From: Formosa agariphila KMM 3901
GTDB taxonomy: Bacteria; Bacteroidota; Bacteroidia; Flavobacteriales; Flavobacteriaceae
Direction of reading: 5' to 3'
Assembly (NCBI RefSeq): GCF_000723205.1
Contig: NZ_HG315671.1
Coordinates: forward strand, 3,360,001 to 3,424,000
DNA: 64,000 bases
The notes beneath the pieces were generated by a model. It made no database searches and was not told where the DNA came from. It saw nothing but the letters and a program-made list of their open reading frames with translations. How positions within the stretch are numbered: the first letter of the stretch is position 1; each line of letters opens with the position of its first letter. A program made the translations under genes and the position numbers. Shown piece after piece: positions 37,176-45,688 of this stretch.

Positions 37176-37189
37176 AAAAACTAACAATC

Positions 37190-37789
37190 ATGAAAAAATG
37201 GTTAATTCCCGTAATTATTATTGCAGCTATTGCATTTGGTCTCTACAATTGGGGAGTAGGATTTAATAACACTGCAGTTAGATTAAACGAAAACGTGAGC
37301 GAAGCTTGGGGTAATGTACAAACCTCTTACCAACGTAGAAATGATTTAATTGGAAATCTTGTTAAAACAGTTCAAGGTGCAGCAGATTTTGAAAGATCAA
37401 CATTAACAGATGTTATCGAGGCTCGTGCTAAAGCTACGTCTACAACAATTAATCCTGAAAATATAACTCCAGAACAATTACAACAATTTAATGAAGCTCA
37501 AGGCGGATTAAGTAGTGCACTGTCTAGATTATTGGTATCTGTAGAGCGTTACCCTGATTTAAAATCTAATCAGAACTTTTTAAAACTTCAAGACGAATTA
37601 ACAAGTACTGAAAACACTATACAAACGGCTCGTGTTCGCTATAACGAAGCGATTAAACCTTATAACAATCATGTTAAAACATTCCCTAACTCATTGTTAG
37701 CAGGCTTGTTTAACTTTGATGCAAAACCATATTTCGATGCTGAAGCGGGTGCAGAAAAGCCTGTAGATGTCGATTTTGATTTCAAATAA
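37190..37789 (+). CDS. lemA: LemA family protein
   Basis: A 199-aa protein with one N-terminal membrane helix (LIPVIIIAAIAFGLYNWGVGF, about 4-24) and a helical bundle. It shows the LemA landmarks: YNxxV-type start NNTAVRLNENVSEAWGNVQT, YQRRNDLIGNLVKTVQGAAD (about 48-67), and the conserved RVRYNEAIKPYNNHVKTFPN near the C-terminus (about 149-168). It heads the LemA-TPM-TPM block, a recurrent arrangement in Bacteroidota. Its molecular function is not established. Confidence 0.92.
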   Translation: MKKWLIPVIIIAAIAFGLYNWGVGFNNTAVRLNENVSEAWGNVQTSYQRRNDLIGNLVKTVQGAADFERSTLTDVIEARAKATSTTINPENITPEQLQQFNEAQGGLSSALSRLLVSVERYPDLKSNQNFLKLQDELTSTENTIQTARVRYNEAIKPYNNHVKTFPNSLLAGLFNFDAKPYFDAEAGAEKPVDVDFDFK

Positions 37790-37798
37790 AATTATATA

Positions 37799-38239
37799 AT
37801 GGATTCTAAAGTAGAAAGATTTCTTAGTCGTAAAGAGGAAAACGAAATCGTTGAAGCAATACGCTTAGCCGAAAATCAGACCTCCGGTGAAATCCGAATT
37901 CATATAGAAAAAACAGCTTCCATAGACGTTTACGAACGCGCTATGGAAGTTTTCCATGTCCTTAAAATGGATAACACTAAGCTTCAAAACGGCGTACTAA
38001 TTTATGTTGCAGTAGAAGATAAAACCTTTGTAATTTACGGCGACAAAGGCATTAATGATGTGGTTGATGATAATTTTTGGGATACCACTAAAGATGTTAT
38101 TCAGTCGTATTTTAAACAAGGAAAATTTAAAGAAGGTCTTGTAGAAGGCGTATTAAGAGCTGGAAAAGAACTTCAAGCTAATTTCCCTTGGGATGCATCA
38201 GACATCAACGAATTGCCTAACGAAATTTCAAACGGATAA
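37799..38239 (+). CDS. TPM-domain protein, soluble (YgcG-like)
   Basis: A 146-aa protein without signal peptide. The TPM (thylakoid/phosphatase-like) domain spans most of it: FLSRKEENEIVEAIRLAENQ, TSGEIRIHIEKTA (about 28-40), LQNGVLIYVAVEDKTFVIYG, DKGINDVVDDNFWDTTKD. It lies 9 bp after lemA and 3 bp before a second TPM gene. The soluble form probably acts with the membrane-anchored partner downstream; the biochemical role is unknown. Confidence 0.88.
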   Translation: MDSKVERFLSRKEENEIVEAIRLAENQTSGEIRIHIEKTASIDVYERAMEVFHVLKMDNTKLQNGVLIYVAVEDKTFVIYGDKGINDVVDDNFWDTTKDVIQSYFKQGKFKEGLVEGVLRAGKELQANFPWDASDINELPNEISNG

Positions 38240-38242
38240 ATC

Positions 38243-39067
38243 GTGCTAAAACTTAAAAACACTTGGTTATTTACATGCTTATGTATCGCATTTTGTTTCT
38301 CACAAATGCTTACTGCGCAATTTGATATTCCAACAAAACCAGAATTTCAAACCAGTGTTTACGATTATATCAATTTACTATCTCCTTCCGAGAAAAGTAA
38401 TTTAGAGCAAAAACTTGTAAAGTATTCAGACACGACTTCAACACAAATTGTAGTTGCAATAATTGCCACAACTAAAGGTGAAAACATCGGGCTCTTAGCT
38501 CCAAAATGGGCGCAATCTTGGGGTGTTGGTCAAGCTAAAGAAGACAATGGTATATTTATATTATTAGCCAAAGACGATCGTAAAATTTGGATTGCTCCAG
38601 GTTACGGAGTAGAAAACCGTCTTACAGCTGGTGTTGTTGGTGAAATTACAAGAAACGTTATTATTCCAGAGTTTAAAACCGGAAGCTTCTATGCCGGTTT
38701 AGATAAAGGTTCCGATGCTATTTTCCAACTTCTAATGGGAGAATACCAAGGATCTAGACAAAATGCAGAGCCTGAAGGGTTCCCTCCTGGATTGGCCATG
38801 TTCATGATTATAATGTTTATTATTTTTATGATAGCTATTTCTAAAAATAAACGCGGCGGTGGCGGTGGAGGCAACGGTAACAACCGTAGACCCACTAGTA
38901 TTTTAGATGCCATTATTTTAAGTAATATGGGCCGTGGTAGTTACGGCGGTGGCTTTGGATCTTCTGGCGGAGGATTCGGTGGCGGTAGCTTTGGCGGCGG
39001 TGGCGGCTTTGGTGGTGGCTTCGGTGGCGGAGGATTTAGCGGTGGTGGAGCCGGTGGTAGCTGGTAA
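38243..39067 (+). CDS. TPM-domain protein with Gly-rich tail (YgcG family)
   Basis: A 274-aa protein: signal peptide (residues about 5-23, ending LTAQ), TPM domain (about 35-170, with YDYINLLSPSEKSNLEQKL, STQIVVAIIATTKGENIG and DNGIFILLAKDDRKIWIAPG), one membrane helix (LAMFMIIMFIIFMIAIS, about 184-200), and a C-terminal run of about 45 residues that is mostly Gly with Ser and Phe. The start is GTG at 38243, 3 bp after the previous stop; no ATG would retain the signal peptide. Last gene of the LemA-TPM-TPM operon. Confidence 0.88.
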   Translation: MLKLKNTWLFTCLCIAFCFSQMLTAQFDIPTKPEFQTSVYDYINLLSPSEKSNLEQKLVKYSDTTSTQIVVAIIATTKGENIGLLAPKWAQSWGVGQAKEDNGIFILLAKDDRKIWIAPGYGVENRLTAGVVGEITRNVIIPEFKTGSFYAGLDKGSDAIFQLLMGEYQGSRQNAEPEGFPPGLAMFMIIMFIIFMIAISKNKRGGGGGGNGNNRRPTSILDAIILSNMGRGSYGGGFGSSGGGFGGGSFGGGGGFGGGFGGGGFSGGGAGGSW

Positions 39068-39291
39068 CAATTATCATATTTTCAATTATATCCCGTTTAT
39101 TTTCTTTAAATCTGATTTCTAATCAGTTCATACCTCTATACTTTTTTTGTTATATCCTTTTTGTTTAACTTTAATATAAAAGGCTATGATTTCTCTATAT
39201 ATACCAATAAACTTTAGGGTGTAATTTCTTATTTTTCATAGCTAACTTACATTAGATGTATTCGTATTTCTAATCCAAAAAGTATCAAGCC

Positions 39292-40215
39292 ATGAAAAAA
39301 TATTCAAACTTAATATTTAGTGTTTCCTTACTAATTATAGTGTTATGCCTAAATCCTATTGCAGAGCTTTTAACACGAATTACGACCTTAGATTTTTCAT
39401 TTTTAACCAACCAAAAACACAACTTCTTAATTGCTGTAATGGCTTGGATTAGTATAGAAGTGTTACACAAACTCAAGAAAAGGTTTTTAACATATTACGA
39501 CATTACTCAAGAAGACAATTTACATTCTAGAAAAGTTTATACACAATTTAATATTCTTGAAAAAGTCATTATTTTCATTATTATTATGATAGCAACAGGC
39601 CTAATATTATTGTCTTTCGAAAACATTAGAAAAGTTGGAGTTGGCCTATTTGCTTCGGCGGGTGTGGCAGGTATCATATTAGGGTTATCTGCTCAAAAAG
39701 TTGTTGGAGCTTTACTTGCTGGAATACAAATTGCCATAACGCAACCTTTTAGAATAGACGATGCGGTAGTTGTAGAAGGTGAATGGGGCTGGATTGAAGA
39801 AATTAACTTAACCTATGTGGTTATTAGAATTTGGGACAAAAGACGACTTGTTTTACCATCGTCTTATTTCTTAGAAACTCCATTTCAAAATTGGACTAGA
39901 AATAATGCCGATATTATGGGAACTATATTTTTATACACGGACTATAATATTCCTTTTGATGATTTAAGAACGGAGTTGACACGACTACTAGAAGGTAGTG
40001 ATTTATGGGATGGAAAAGTAAATGTATTACAAGTTACAGAATCTAAAGAAACAACCGTAGAATCTAGAATTTTAGTCAGTGCAAGAAACTCACCTACCGC
40101 TTGGGATTTGAGAGTCTATATTCGCGAAAAGATGATAGAATACATACAAAAAAACTATCCAAACAGTTTACCAAGAACGCGTGTAGTTATAGAAAAAAAT
40201 GGTTTAGACCTTTGA
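39292..40215 (+). CDS. MscS-family small-conductance mechanosensitive channel
   Basis: A 307-aa inner-membrane protein with three hydrophobic helices (about 5-23, 40-55, 83-107). They lead into the pore helix region VGVGLFASAGVAGIILGLSA (about 116-135), which has the Gly/Ala pattern of MscS TM3. The beta domain follows (QPFRIDDAVVVEGEWGWIEE, about 150-169), then ESRILVSARNSPTAWDLRVYIR. It would open under hypo-osmotic stress. Monocistronic. Confidence 0.9.
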   Translation: MKKYSNLIFSVSLLIIVLCLNPIAELLTRITTLDFSFLTNQKHNFLIAVMAWISIEVLHKLKKRFLTYYDITQEDNLHSRKVYTQFNILEKVIIFIIIMIATGLILLSFENIRKVGVGLFASAGVAGIILGLSAQKVVGALLAGIQIAITQPFRIDDAVVVEGEWGWIEEINLTYVVIRIWDKRRLVLPSSYFLETPFQNWTRNNADIMGTIFLYTDYNIPFDDLRTELTRLLEGSDLWDGKVNVLQVTESKETTVESRILVSARNSPTAWDLRVYIREKMIEYIQKNYPNSLPRTRVVIEKNGLDL

Positions 40216-40281
40216 TAAGAAGATAGCCTAATGTCTATTTTTACCTTTCAACTATTTAAGCAGAACTTGATTTATAAACAT

Positions 40282-40310
40282 AAAAAAGCCCATTCTTTTC
40301 AGAATGGGCT
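40282..40310 (-). terminator. Terminator after der
   Basis: AGCCCATTCT (40287-40296) pairs perfectly with AGAATGGGCT (40301-40310) around a TTTC loop. On the minus strand it is followed by a run of T (complement of 40282-40286). Confidence 0.88.
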
Positions 40311-40331
40311 GTATATTACTGTAATATTTAA

Positions 40332-41639
40332 TTATTTTTTACGCATATATACACTTACGGGAACCCCGTTAAAATCGAAATGCTCACGCAATTTGTTCTC
40401 TAAAAATCGTTTATAAGAATCTTTTACATACTGCGGTAAATTACAGAAGAATGCAAATTGAGGTTGCGGTGTTGGCAACTGTGTAATAAATTTAATTTTT
40501 ACGAATTTTGCTTTATATGCTGGTGGAGGATAGCTTTCAATTATCGGCAACATCACTTCGTTTAAAACACTTGTTTTAATTTTCTTAGATCTGTTTTTAT
40601 ATACTTCAACAGCAGTTTCAATAGCTTTAAAAATACGTTGTTTATTTAATACTGAAATAAACACAATTGGCACATCTGTAAACGGCTCCATTTCACGACG
40701 AATCTGTCTTTCAAATTCTTTAGCAGAATTTGTTTCTTTTTCAACTAAATCCCACTTATTTACAAGTACAACAATTCCTTTTCTATTACGCTCTGCTAAC
40801 CAAAAGATATTCTGAACTTGTCCGTCGAAACCTCTAGTGGCATCAAGCACAATAATACATACGTCACTATGCTCTATAGCACGCACACTACGCATTACTG
40901 AATAAAATTCTAAATCTTCTTTTACCTTAGACTTACGACGAATTCCAGCCGTATCGACCAAATTAAATTCGAATCCGAAACGATTATATCTGGTATCGAT
41001 AGAATCACGCGTTGTTCCTGCTATATCTGTAACAATATAACGCTCCTCACCGATTAAGGCGTTAATGAATGATGATTTCCCTGCATTAGGACGTCCCACG
41101 ACAGCAAAACGAGGTAAAGCATCTTCTTCCTCCTCTTCTTCTTGTTCTGGTAAGGCTTCAACTAAGGCATCTAATAAATCTCCTGTTCCACTACCATTTA
41201 TACTTGCTACAGTAAAATACTCGCCTAAACCTAAAGAATAAAATTCTACAGCATCTTCGGCACGTTTCCCGTTATCTACTTTATTAACTACTAAAAAAAC
41301 AGGCTTAGTGACTTTACGTAACAATTTAGCGACATCTTCGTCCATTCCAGTTACACCAGTCTCTACATCTACCATAAAAATAATAGCATCGGCTTCTTCT
41401 ATAGCCAATACCACTTGTTTATCAATTTCTGCCTCGAACACATCGTCACTTCCTTTTACATATCCTCCGGTATCGATTAACGAAAATTCTTTCCCGTTCC
41501 AGTCACTTTTTCCGTAATGTCTATCGCGAGTAACCCCACTAACTGCATCTACAATGGCTTCACGTCGTTGAATTAAACGATTGAAAAATGTTGACTTACC
41601 AACATTTGGTCTTCCTACTATGGCTACTATATTACTCAT
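40332..41639 (-). CDS. der: Ribosome biogenesis GTPase Der (EngA)
   Basis: A 435-aa protein with two consecutive GTPase domains. G1 motifs are GRPNVGKST (about 8-16) and GRPNAGKSS (about 180-188); G3 motifs are DTGG and DTAG; G4 motifs are NKVD and NKWD. A C-terminal KH-like domain (about 355-435) ends in [15 protein letters not shown]. It acts in 50S subunit assembly and is essential in other bacteria. A TACCTTTG box lies 17 bp upstream of the start. Confidence 0.98.
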   Translation of the reverse strand: MSNIVAIVGRPNVGKSTFFNRLIQRREAIVDAVSGVTRDRHYGKSDWNGKEFSLIDTGGYVKGSDDVFEAEIDKQVVLAIEEADAIIFMVDVETGVTGMDEDVAKLLRKVTKPVFLVVNKVDNGKRAEDAVEFYSLGLGEYFTVASINGSGTGDLLDALVEALPEQEEEEEEDALPRFAVVGRPNAGKSSFINALIGEERYIVTDIAGTTRDSIDTRYNRFGFEFNLVDTAGIRRKSKVKEDLEFYSVMRSVRAIEHSDVCIIVLDATRGFDGQVQNIFWLAERNRKGIVVLVNKWDLVEKETNSAKEFERQIRREMEPFTDVPIVFISVLNKQRIFKAIETAVEVYKNRSKKIKTSVLNEVMLPIIESYPPPAYKAKFVKIKFITQLPTPQPQFAFFCNLPQYVKDSYKRFLENKLREHFDFNGVPVSVYMRKK

Positions 41640-41656
41640 ATACTTTTAATTGTCTG

Positions 41657-41664
41657 CAAAGGTA
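41657..41664 (-). promoter_or_regulatory. -7 box of der
   Basis: The minus strand reads TACCTTTG, ending 17 bp before the der start codon; the leader would be about 10 nt. A -33 TTG is not evident. Confidence 0.5.
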
Positions 41665-41725
41665 GTGTTTAGATATTTAAGAAAAAACTGTAATTTAACG
41701 CATTCTTTTAAACAAGAGAAAAAAT

Positions 41726-42220
41726 ATGCTAATAGATAACGACATTGCACTACGCCCAAGATTTAATATAAACATTCCTAAAAGTAATACAGATGTCTTA
41801 TCTAGCTTTGAAAAGCTTAAAGATACACAAACAGAATTTATAGTCTCTCGTGTAGATGACCATGTATTTATTAGAATTCCAAAACATAAACAACATTTTT
41901 GGTCGCCTCAATTACACCTTGAAATTAATGAAACAGAAGGCAATAACTGTAAGCTACATGGGCTTTTCGGACCAAATCCAACAGTATGGACTATGTTTAT
42001 GTTTTTACATTTTATAGTCGCTATGCTATGTATTGGTTTCGCCATTTGGGGCTATTCTAATTGGGCATTAAAAACAGCTTATGGCTTACAATTGGGAGTT
42101 TGTATAGCAATGGTTATTGCATGGTTTGCTCTTTATTTTATTGGACGTGCAGGACGAGCAAAAGGAAAAAACGATATGATGCTTTTACATCAATTTATGA
42201 AGAAAAGCCTAAATTTATAA
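41726..42220 (+). CDS. Two-helix membrane protein of unknown function
   Basis: A 164-aa protein. A soluble N-terminal region (about 1-82) contains FIRIPKHKQHFWSPQLHLEI. It is followed by two membrane helices (MFMFLHFIVAMLCIGFAIWG, about 87-106; LQLGVCIAMVIAWFALYFIG, about 117-136) and a short basic tail. No family recognised. It lies between der and era with its 3' end 4 bp from the convergent era stop. Its soluble part suggests a sensor or scaffold role, but nothing in the sequence proves it. Confidence 0.75.
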   Translation: MLIDNDIALRPRFNINIPKSNTDVLSSFEKLKDTQTEFIVSRVDDHVFIRIPKHKQHFWSPQLHLEINETEGNNCKLHGLFGPNPTVWTMFMFLHFIVAMLCIGFAIWGYSNWALKTAYGLQLGVCIAMVIAWFALYFIGRAGRAKGKNDMMLLHQFMKKSLNL

Positions 42221-42224
42221 CGTT

Positions 42225-43109
42225 TTACTTCTGATTATATCCAAAACGACGTAATTGATTAGCATTTGAACGCCAATTCTTATTCACTTTCACGTATAAC
42301 TCTAGATGGATTTGCTTTCCGAAGAATTTTTCTAAATCTTTTCTTGCTTCAACTCCAACCCGTTTTAAAGCCGAACCTTTATGGCCAATAATAATTCCTT
42401 TTTGTGTTTCACGTTCTACCATAATTACAGAACGCACACGAATAATTTGTTCTTCTTCAAAAAACTCTTCTGTATCTACTTCTACAGCATAAGGAATTTC
42501 CTTTTTATAATGAAGTAGAATTTTTTCACGAATGGTTTCATTAATAAAGAAACGCTCTGGTTTATCTGTTAATTGATCTTTTGGATAGAATGGTGGAGAA
42601 TCTGGAAGCAACTCGATAATACGATTAAATACTTCAGACACATTAAAACCTTCTAAAGCCGAAATAGGAAAAATTTCTGCATTTGGCACTTTACTACTCC
42701 ATAACCCCACTTGAGCTTCTAATTGCTCTTGATCGGATTTATCAATCTTATTTAAAAGTAATAAAACAGGGATTTTAGCAGCTGTAATTTTATTAAAAAA
42801 AGCTTCGTCTTTTAATTCAGTTTCACCAATTTCAACCATATAAACTAAAACATCTGCATCTTCGAAGGCCGACTTTACAAAATCCATCATAGACGATTGT
42901 AACTCGTAAGCTGGTTTAATAATCCCAGGTGTATCTGAAAGAATCACCTGAAAATCGTCTCCATTTACAATTCCTAAAATACGATGACGCGTGGTTTGTG
43001 CTTTGGAGGTGATTATTGATAATTTCTCACCTACAAACGCGTTCATTAATGTTGATTTTCCTACGTTTGGATTTCCAATAATATTTACAAAACCTGCTTT
43101 ATGATTCAT
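42225..43109 (-). CDS. era: GTPase Era
   Basis: A 294-aa protein: GTPase domain with GNPNVGKST (about 12-20), DTPG (59-62) and NKID (about 122-125), then a type II KH domain with GHKGSALKRVGVEARKDLEK (about 244-263). It binds the 3' end of 16S rRNA and is needed for 30S maturation in other bacteria. A TAACTTTG box lies 23 bp upstream. Standard length, no anomalies. Confidence 0.98.
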   Translation of the reverse strand: MNHKAGFVNIIGNPNVGKSTLMNAFVGEKLSIITSKAQTTRHRILGIVNGDDFQVILSDTPGIIKPAYELQSSMMDFVKSAFEDADVLVYMVEIGETELKDEAFFNKITAAKIPVLLLLNKIDKSDQEQLEAQVGLWSSKVPNAEIFPISALEGFNVSEVFNRIIELLPDSPPFYPKDQLTDKPERFFINETIREKILLHYKKEIPYAVEVDTEEFFEEEQIIRVRSVIMVERETQKGIIIGHKGSALKRVGVEARKDLEKFFGKQIHLELYVKVNKNWRSNANQLRRFGYNQK

Positions 43110-43132
43110 CTTTAACTACATTTTAGAAGTTG

Positions 43133-43140
43133 CAAAGTTA
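43133..43140 (-). promoter_or_regulatory. -7 box of era
   Basis: The minus strand reads TAACTTTG, 23 bp before the era start codon. Confidence 0.5.
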
Positions 43141-43205
43141 CAACCTTGGTTTATTAAATCCGCTTTTACGAACATAATACTTTGTTTTCAATTCAATATA
43201 AATGA

Positions 43206-43240
43206 AAAAAGCGACTAAGACTATGTCTTAATCGCTTTTT
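43206..43240 (-). terminator. Terminator after the 134-aa lipoprotein gene
   Basis: AAAAAGCGACTAAGAC pairs with GTCTTAATCGCTTTTT (one mismatch) around a 3-nt loop, 20 bp beyond the stop of the minus-strand lipoprotein gene. Confidence 0.85.
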
Positions 43241-43259
43241 ATATTTGGTTTTAATAAGA

Positions 43260-43664
43260 TTACATCCCTACTAAACTCATTGCTTTCTTTAAAATGTCTG
43301 GATTACTAGAAATCCAACTCATTAATTTTTGAGTTAATTCTGGATTATCCATAACATATTTCATTAATTGACCTTTAGCATCAGGGTTTTTCGTGATAAA
43401 ATCTGTAACCTTAGCTTGTGTTTCTGGGTTAGATTTTAAATATTCTGTAGCTTGTCTTCTAAGAGGTGAATCCTTATCTACTAAAGCTTCTTTTACTTTA
43501 GTTTGTGCTTCAGGATTATTCATAAAATAAGACTTCATTTGGTCTGCACTCATATCTGACACAGCTGTTGTAGCTGCATCTGCTGCTGTTGATTTTGAAG
43601 AATTACAGCTAAAGAATGTTGTGCAACATAATGCAATAGCAATTACTAATACTGATTTTTTCAT
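43260..43664 (-). CDS. Small lipoprotein with repeated NPE/NPD helices
   Basis: A 134-aa lipoprotein with hydrophobic residues 5-16, lipobox FFSC with Cys20, and a short Ser/Ala/Thr linker. Then come four or five similar ~18-residue units, each with Asn-Pro-(Glu/Asp) and a helix: NNPEAQTKVKEALV, SNPETQAKVTDFIT, KNPDAKGQLMKYVM, DNPELTQKLMSWIS, SNPDILKKAMSLVG. The pattern resembles STI1-like helical repeats. Function unknown. It is the last clearly host gene before the prophage. Confidence 0.8.
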   Translation of the reverse strand: MKKSVLVIAIALCCTTFFSCNSSKSTAADAATTAVSDMSADQMKSYFMNNPEAQTKVKEALVDKDSPLRRQATEYLKSNPETQAKVTDFITKNPDAKGQLMKYVMDNPELTQKLMSWISSNPDILKKAMSLVGM

Positions 43665-43748
43665 GGTTTTAAATTTAATGGTTAATATTTTTTGATAAAA
43701 ATACTACTTATTTGTTAAATTATTCCAAAATTAATAACTTATAATCGG

Positions 43749-43806
43749 GAAATCAAATTGTACACGTTTTGAAATCAAATTGTACAAAGATTTTAACAAA
43801 TGTACA
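43749..43806. repeat. Three TGTACA-ended repeats near the prophage end
   Basis: GAAATCAAATTGTACA occurs exactly twice, at 43749-43764 and 43771-43786 (22-bp period). A third, weaker copy (AACAAATGTACA) ends at 43806, a further 20 bp on. Period and end location resemble the ~22-bp transposase-binding sites at Mu ends. They could instead be operator sites. The exact phage/host junction cannot be read from one side. Confidence 0.5.
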
Positions 43807-43812
43807 TAAATT

Positions 43813-43854
43813 ACCACCGTTAAAACAGCCATTAAATGCCTTTTAAACGGTGGT
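43813..43854 (-). terminator. Terminator after the prophage methylase gene
   Basis: ACCACCGTT (43813-43821) pairs with AACGGTGGT (43846-43854), with extra A-T pairs inside (one bulge). It lies 15 bp beyond the stop of the methylase gene and would end the long minus-strand late transcript just inside the phage end. Confidence 0.6.
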
Positions 43855-43868
43855 TAAACACTCTAAAC

Positions 43869-44693
43869 TTACTTAAATAACATAATATCGGTGTAGCTAC
43901 TATTGTAATTAACACTGGTATTAACCTCCAATTTGGTAGCATGAGCAAACGGATTAGTAGTTAATGTTCTGTTACCAACCCACTCACAAAGCTCTATAAT
44001 TGAAGACTTATTTGAAGTAAAATAGAAGTATCTATGTCCTTCTAAAACACTCAGGACATCTAAGTAGTCCGTTAAGTTCCAATAATTCTTATACGTTACC
44101 GACGTTGTTTGTAAATAAGGTGGATCAATTAAAAACACAACCTTATCGCTATCCTTGTACTGTTCAAACAACACTTTATAATCTAAGCTCACAATATCCA
44201 ATCCGTTTAAATATCCCTCAGCTTTATAATCGCTCATTCTAATGCAATTATACAGAGTGCTTTTTACTAAATCCTCATAATTAAGCACGTACTTCATACT
44301 AAACAATAAAGATGAAGACAACGTAATATAATCTACATAGTTATATTGGTCTTCATGTCTTTTTATCGCTTTTAAGACGTTTTCTCTGGTTACACCAGTA
44401 ATACGCTTATCCTTTGGCCATTCGCTTATTAGCATGCGTAGTTTCTCTAATAAGTTATTGGTCTCAGGTATCGCATTAATACGCTTACGATAATTATCGA
44501 AGTCATTATAGACAACTGTAGCATTTGGATAGTGTTGTTTTGCTGTATGTGCTAGCAAACCACTCCCACCAAATAAATCGACATATATTCCGTCTGGGGG
44601 ATAGTTATGCAAAGCATCCTTAAAAGATTTAATAAATTTCCGTTTCTGACCCATAAACGGCAAAGGCGCAGTGTTGTACACTTTTTTACTCAT
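43869..44693 (-). CDS. DNA adenine methylase (Dam-type), prophage-encoded
   Basis: A 274-aa N6-adenine methyltransferase. The N-terminal APLPFMGQKRKFIKSF is the class alpha opening (KW-G-K-type). VDLFGGSGLLAHTAK gives the SAM-binding FxGxG motif, and VFLIDPPYLQT the catalytic DPPY motif (about 205-215). The ATG at 44693 is chosen because the 60 residues that a longer frame would add are non-homologous and overlap the hairpin element. Location at the extreme end of the prophage parallels Mu mom. It probably modifies phage DNA against restriction; the target sequence is unknown. Confidence 0.9.
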   Translation of the reverse strand: MSKKVYNTAPLPFMGQKRKFIKSFKDALHNYPPDGIYVDLFGGSGLLAHTAKQHYPNATVVYNDFDNYRKRINAIPETNNLLEKLRMLISEWPKDKRITGVTRENVLKAIKRHEDQYNYVDYITLSSSLLFSMKYVLNYEDLVKSTLYNCIRMSDYKAEGYLNGLDIVSLDYKVLFEQYKDSDKVVFLIDPPYLQTTSVTYKNYWNLTDYLDVLSVLEGHRYFYFTSNKSSIIELCEWVGNRTLTTNPFAHATKLEVNTSVNYNSSYTDIMLFK

Positions 44694-44708
44694 TTTACTA
44701 TTCGTTTT

Positions 44709-44742
44709 TTGATTAATGATTGATTGATGTTTACTATATTTG
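44709..44742 (+). promoter_or_regulatory. Plus-strand promoter of the hairpin RNA candidate
   Basis: TTG (44709-44711), a 23-bp spacer (at the upper limit of the reported range) and TATATTTG (44735-44742) point rightward, against the surrounding late operon. The start would be about 44748, at the first base pairs of the hairpin. Confidence 0.5.
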
Positions 44743-44745
44743 TGC

Positions 44746-44845
44746 CTCTCACAACCCAAAACAATAAAGCCCAAAGACTCTGAAAGACATATTGTCCTCC
44801 AGTAGCCTTTGGGCTTGTGTTTTAAAGGTTGTGAGAGATTTTTAA
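44746..44845 (+). ncRNA. Candidate structured RNA in the prophage
   Basis: CTCTCACAACC (44746-44756) pairs perfectly with GGTTGTGAGAG (44827-44837), and AGCCCAAAG (44768-44776) with CTTTGGGCT (44807-44815). Both stems share the same centre and are separated by symmetric 11-nt internal loops. A small GACA/TGTC stem lies at the tip. A plus-strand promoter precedes it and ATTTTT follows, so a ~95-nt RNA with a terminator-like end is plausible. It lies between the methylase and a secreted-protein gene and is antisense to the late transcript. Alternatives are a leader structure on the minus strand or a MITE-like inverted repeat. Confidence 0.4.
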
Positions 44846-44888
44846 ACGCTGGGGGACTTTTATATAATCCCACCTTAATAATCGTTGA

Positions 44889-45212
44889 TTAATCGATTAT
44901 TGTATAGTTTTTTTCGAGGGCTTCCCTCGTTTGTTTCATATCTTTTTGTGCTTGTGTAGTGGTTTTACAAACGCCTTTAATGTTTGCTTTAGGCGTTGTA
45001 CCGTCTTCTAATATTTCTAAATAAAACACATAAGAACTTCCTTTTTCTAGAGATTTTGCGCTTACGTTGTAATTAGAATGCATTCCTGCACTTATTATGG
45101 CGCGATCACTTATAATATCTGTTACGATGGCAATTTTCTTGTAAAGGGTTTGCTTTTGTGCAAAGCTTGAAACGCTTACCATTAAAGCGATTATTAATAG
45201 TGTTTTTTTCAT
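44889..45212 (-). CDS. Small secreted protein, prophage accessory
   Basis: A 107-aa protein with signal peptide MKKTLLIIALMVSVSSFAQ and a mature region beginning KQTLYKKIAIVTDIISDRAI. One Cys, no recognised family. It is 2 bp after the gene at 45215 and thus part of the same transcript, in the variable end of the prophage where morons often sit. It could change the host envelope, but nothing in the sequence shows how. Confidence 0.6.
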   Translation of the reverse strand: MKKTLLIIALMVSVSSFAQKQTLYKKIAIVTDIISDRAIISAGMHSNYNVSAKSLEKGSSYVFYLEILEDGTTPKANIKGVCKTTTQAQKDMKQTREALEKNYTIID

Positions 45213-45214
45213 AT

Positions 45215-45688
45215 TTAAGATTGTAAAAGATTTATATTCTCGTATTGGTGTACTTTGGTTCTGGCACGTAACACACCGCTGTACATGGCATTATAACAGT
45301 GGTTTTTATCTATATAGTCTAGTAGTTTAACCATTAACACTCCAAAGCGGTTTAAGGCGTTTAATTCTGCATTCCAACCCAATACTTCGCTTATAGTATC
45401 GTCTTTGTCTCCAAAGGCGTAACGCAAATCTTTTTGCACCAGAAACAACCAATTAAAGAAGCCTCCAAATACAGCATTACCTAACTGGTCGTAACTTGCT
45501 GCTATTTGTATAAAGAATAACGAGGTGCCAGATAAAATATCTCTTACTTTACGTTTTTCTTGCGAAATACTAGAGACAACCTTCCAGAGAAATGCCAACG
45601 GTGTTATTATTATAAATAACACCAAGCTTACAACTATTAATACAAGGCCTAATAGCACTTTACCAATGTTTATTACTGCTTCTTTCAT
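45215..45688 (-). CDS. Membrane protein of unknown function, prophage accessory
   Basis: A 157-aa protein with a strong N-terminal membrane segment or hairpin (VLLGLVLIVVSLVLFIIITP, then LAFLWKVVSS, about 11-40), a short basic stretch EKRKVR, a second hydrophobic region (GTSLFFIQIAASYDQLGNAV, FGGFFNWLFLV) and a soluble C-terminus. It abuts the next gene upstream with no gap. It might be a holin-like or exclusion protein by location, but no motif supports a choice. Confidence 0.6.
   Translation of the reverse strand: MKEAVINIGKVLLGLVLIVVSLVLFIIITPLAFLWKVVSSISQEKRKVRDILSGTSLFFIQIAASYDQLGNAVFGGFFNWLFLVQKDLRYAFGDKDDTISEVLGWNAELNALNRFGVLMVKLLDYIDKNHCYNAMYSGVLRARTKVHQYENINLLQS

Noticed and set aside
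44749-44790. 13-codon minus-strand ORF with GGAGG upstream, inside the hairpin
   Set aside because: Not listed as a gene: the GGAGG motif is not a reliable start signal in Bacteroidota and there is no minus-strand promoter nearby. Kept only as an alternative reading of the hairpin.
43869-44873. Longer methylase starting at 44873
   Set aside because: The extra 60 residues run through the hairpin element, have no similarity to the methylase family, and leave a long non-conserved leader. The start at 44693 gives the normal N-terminus.
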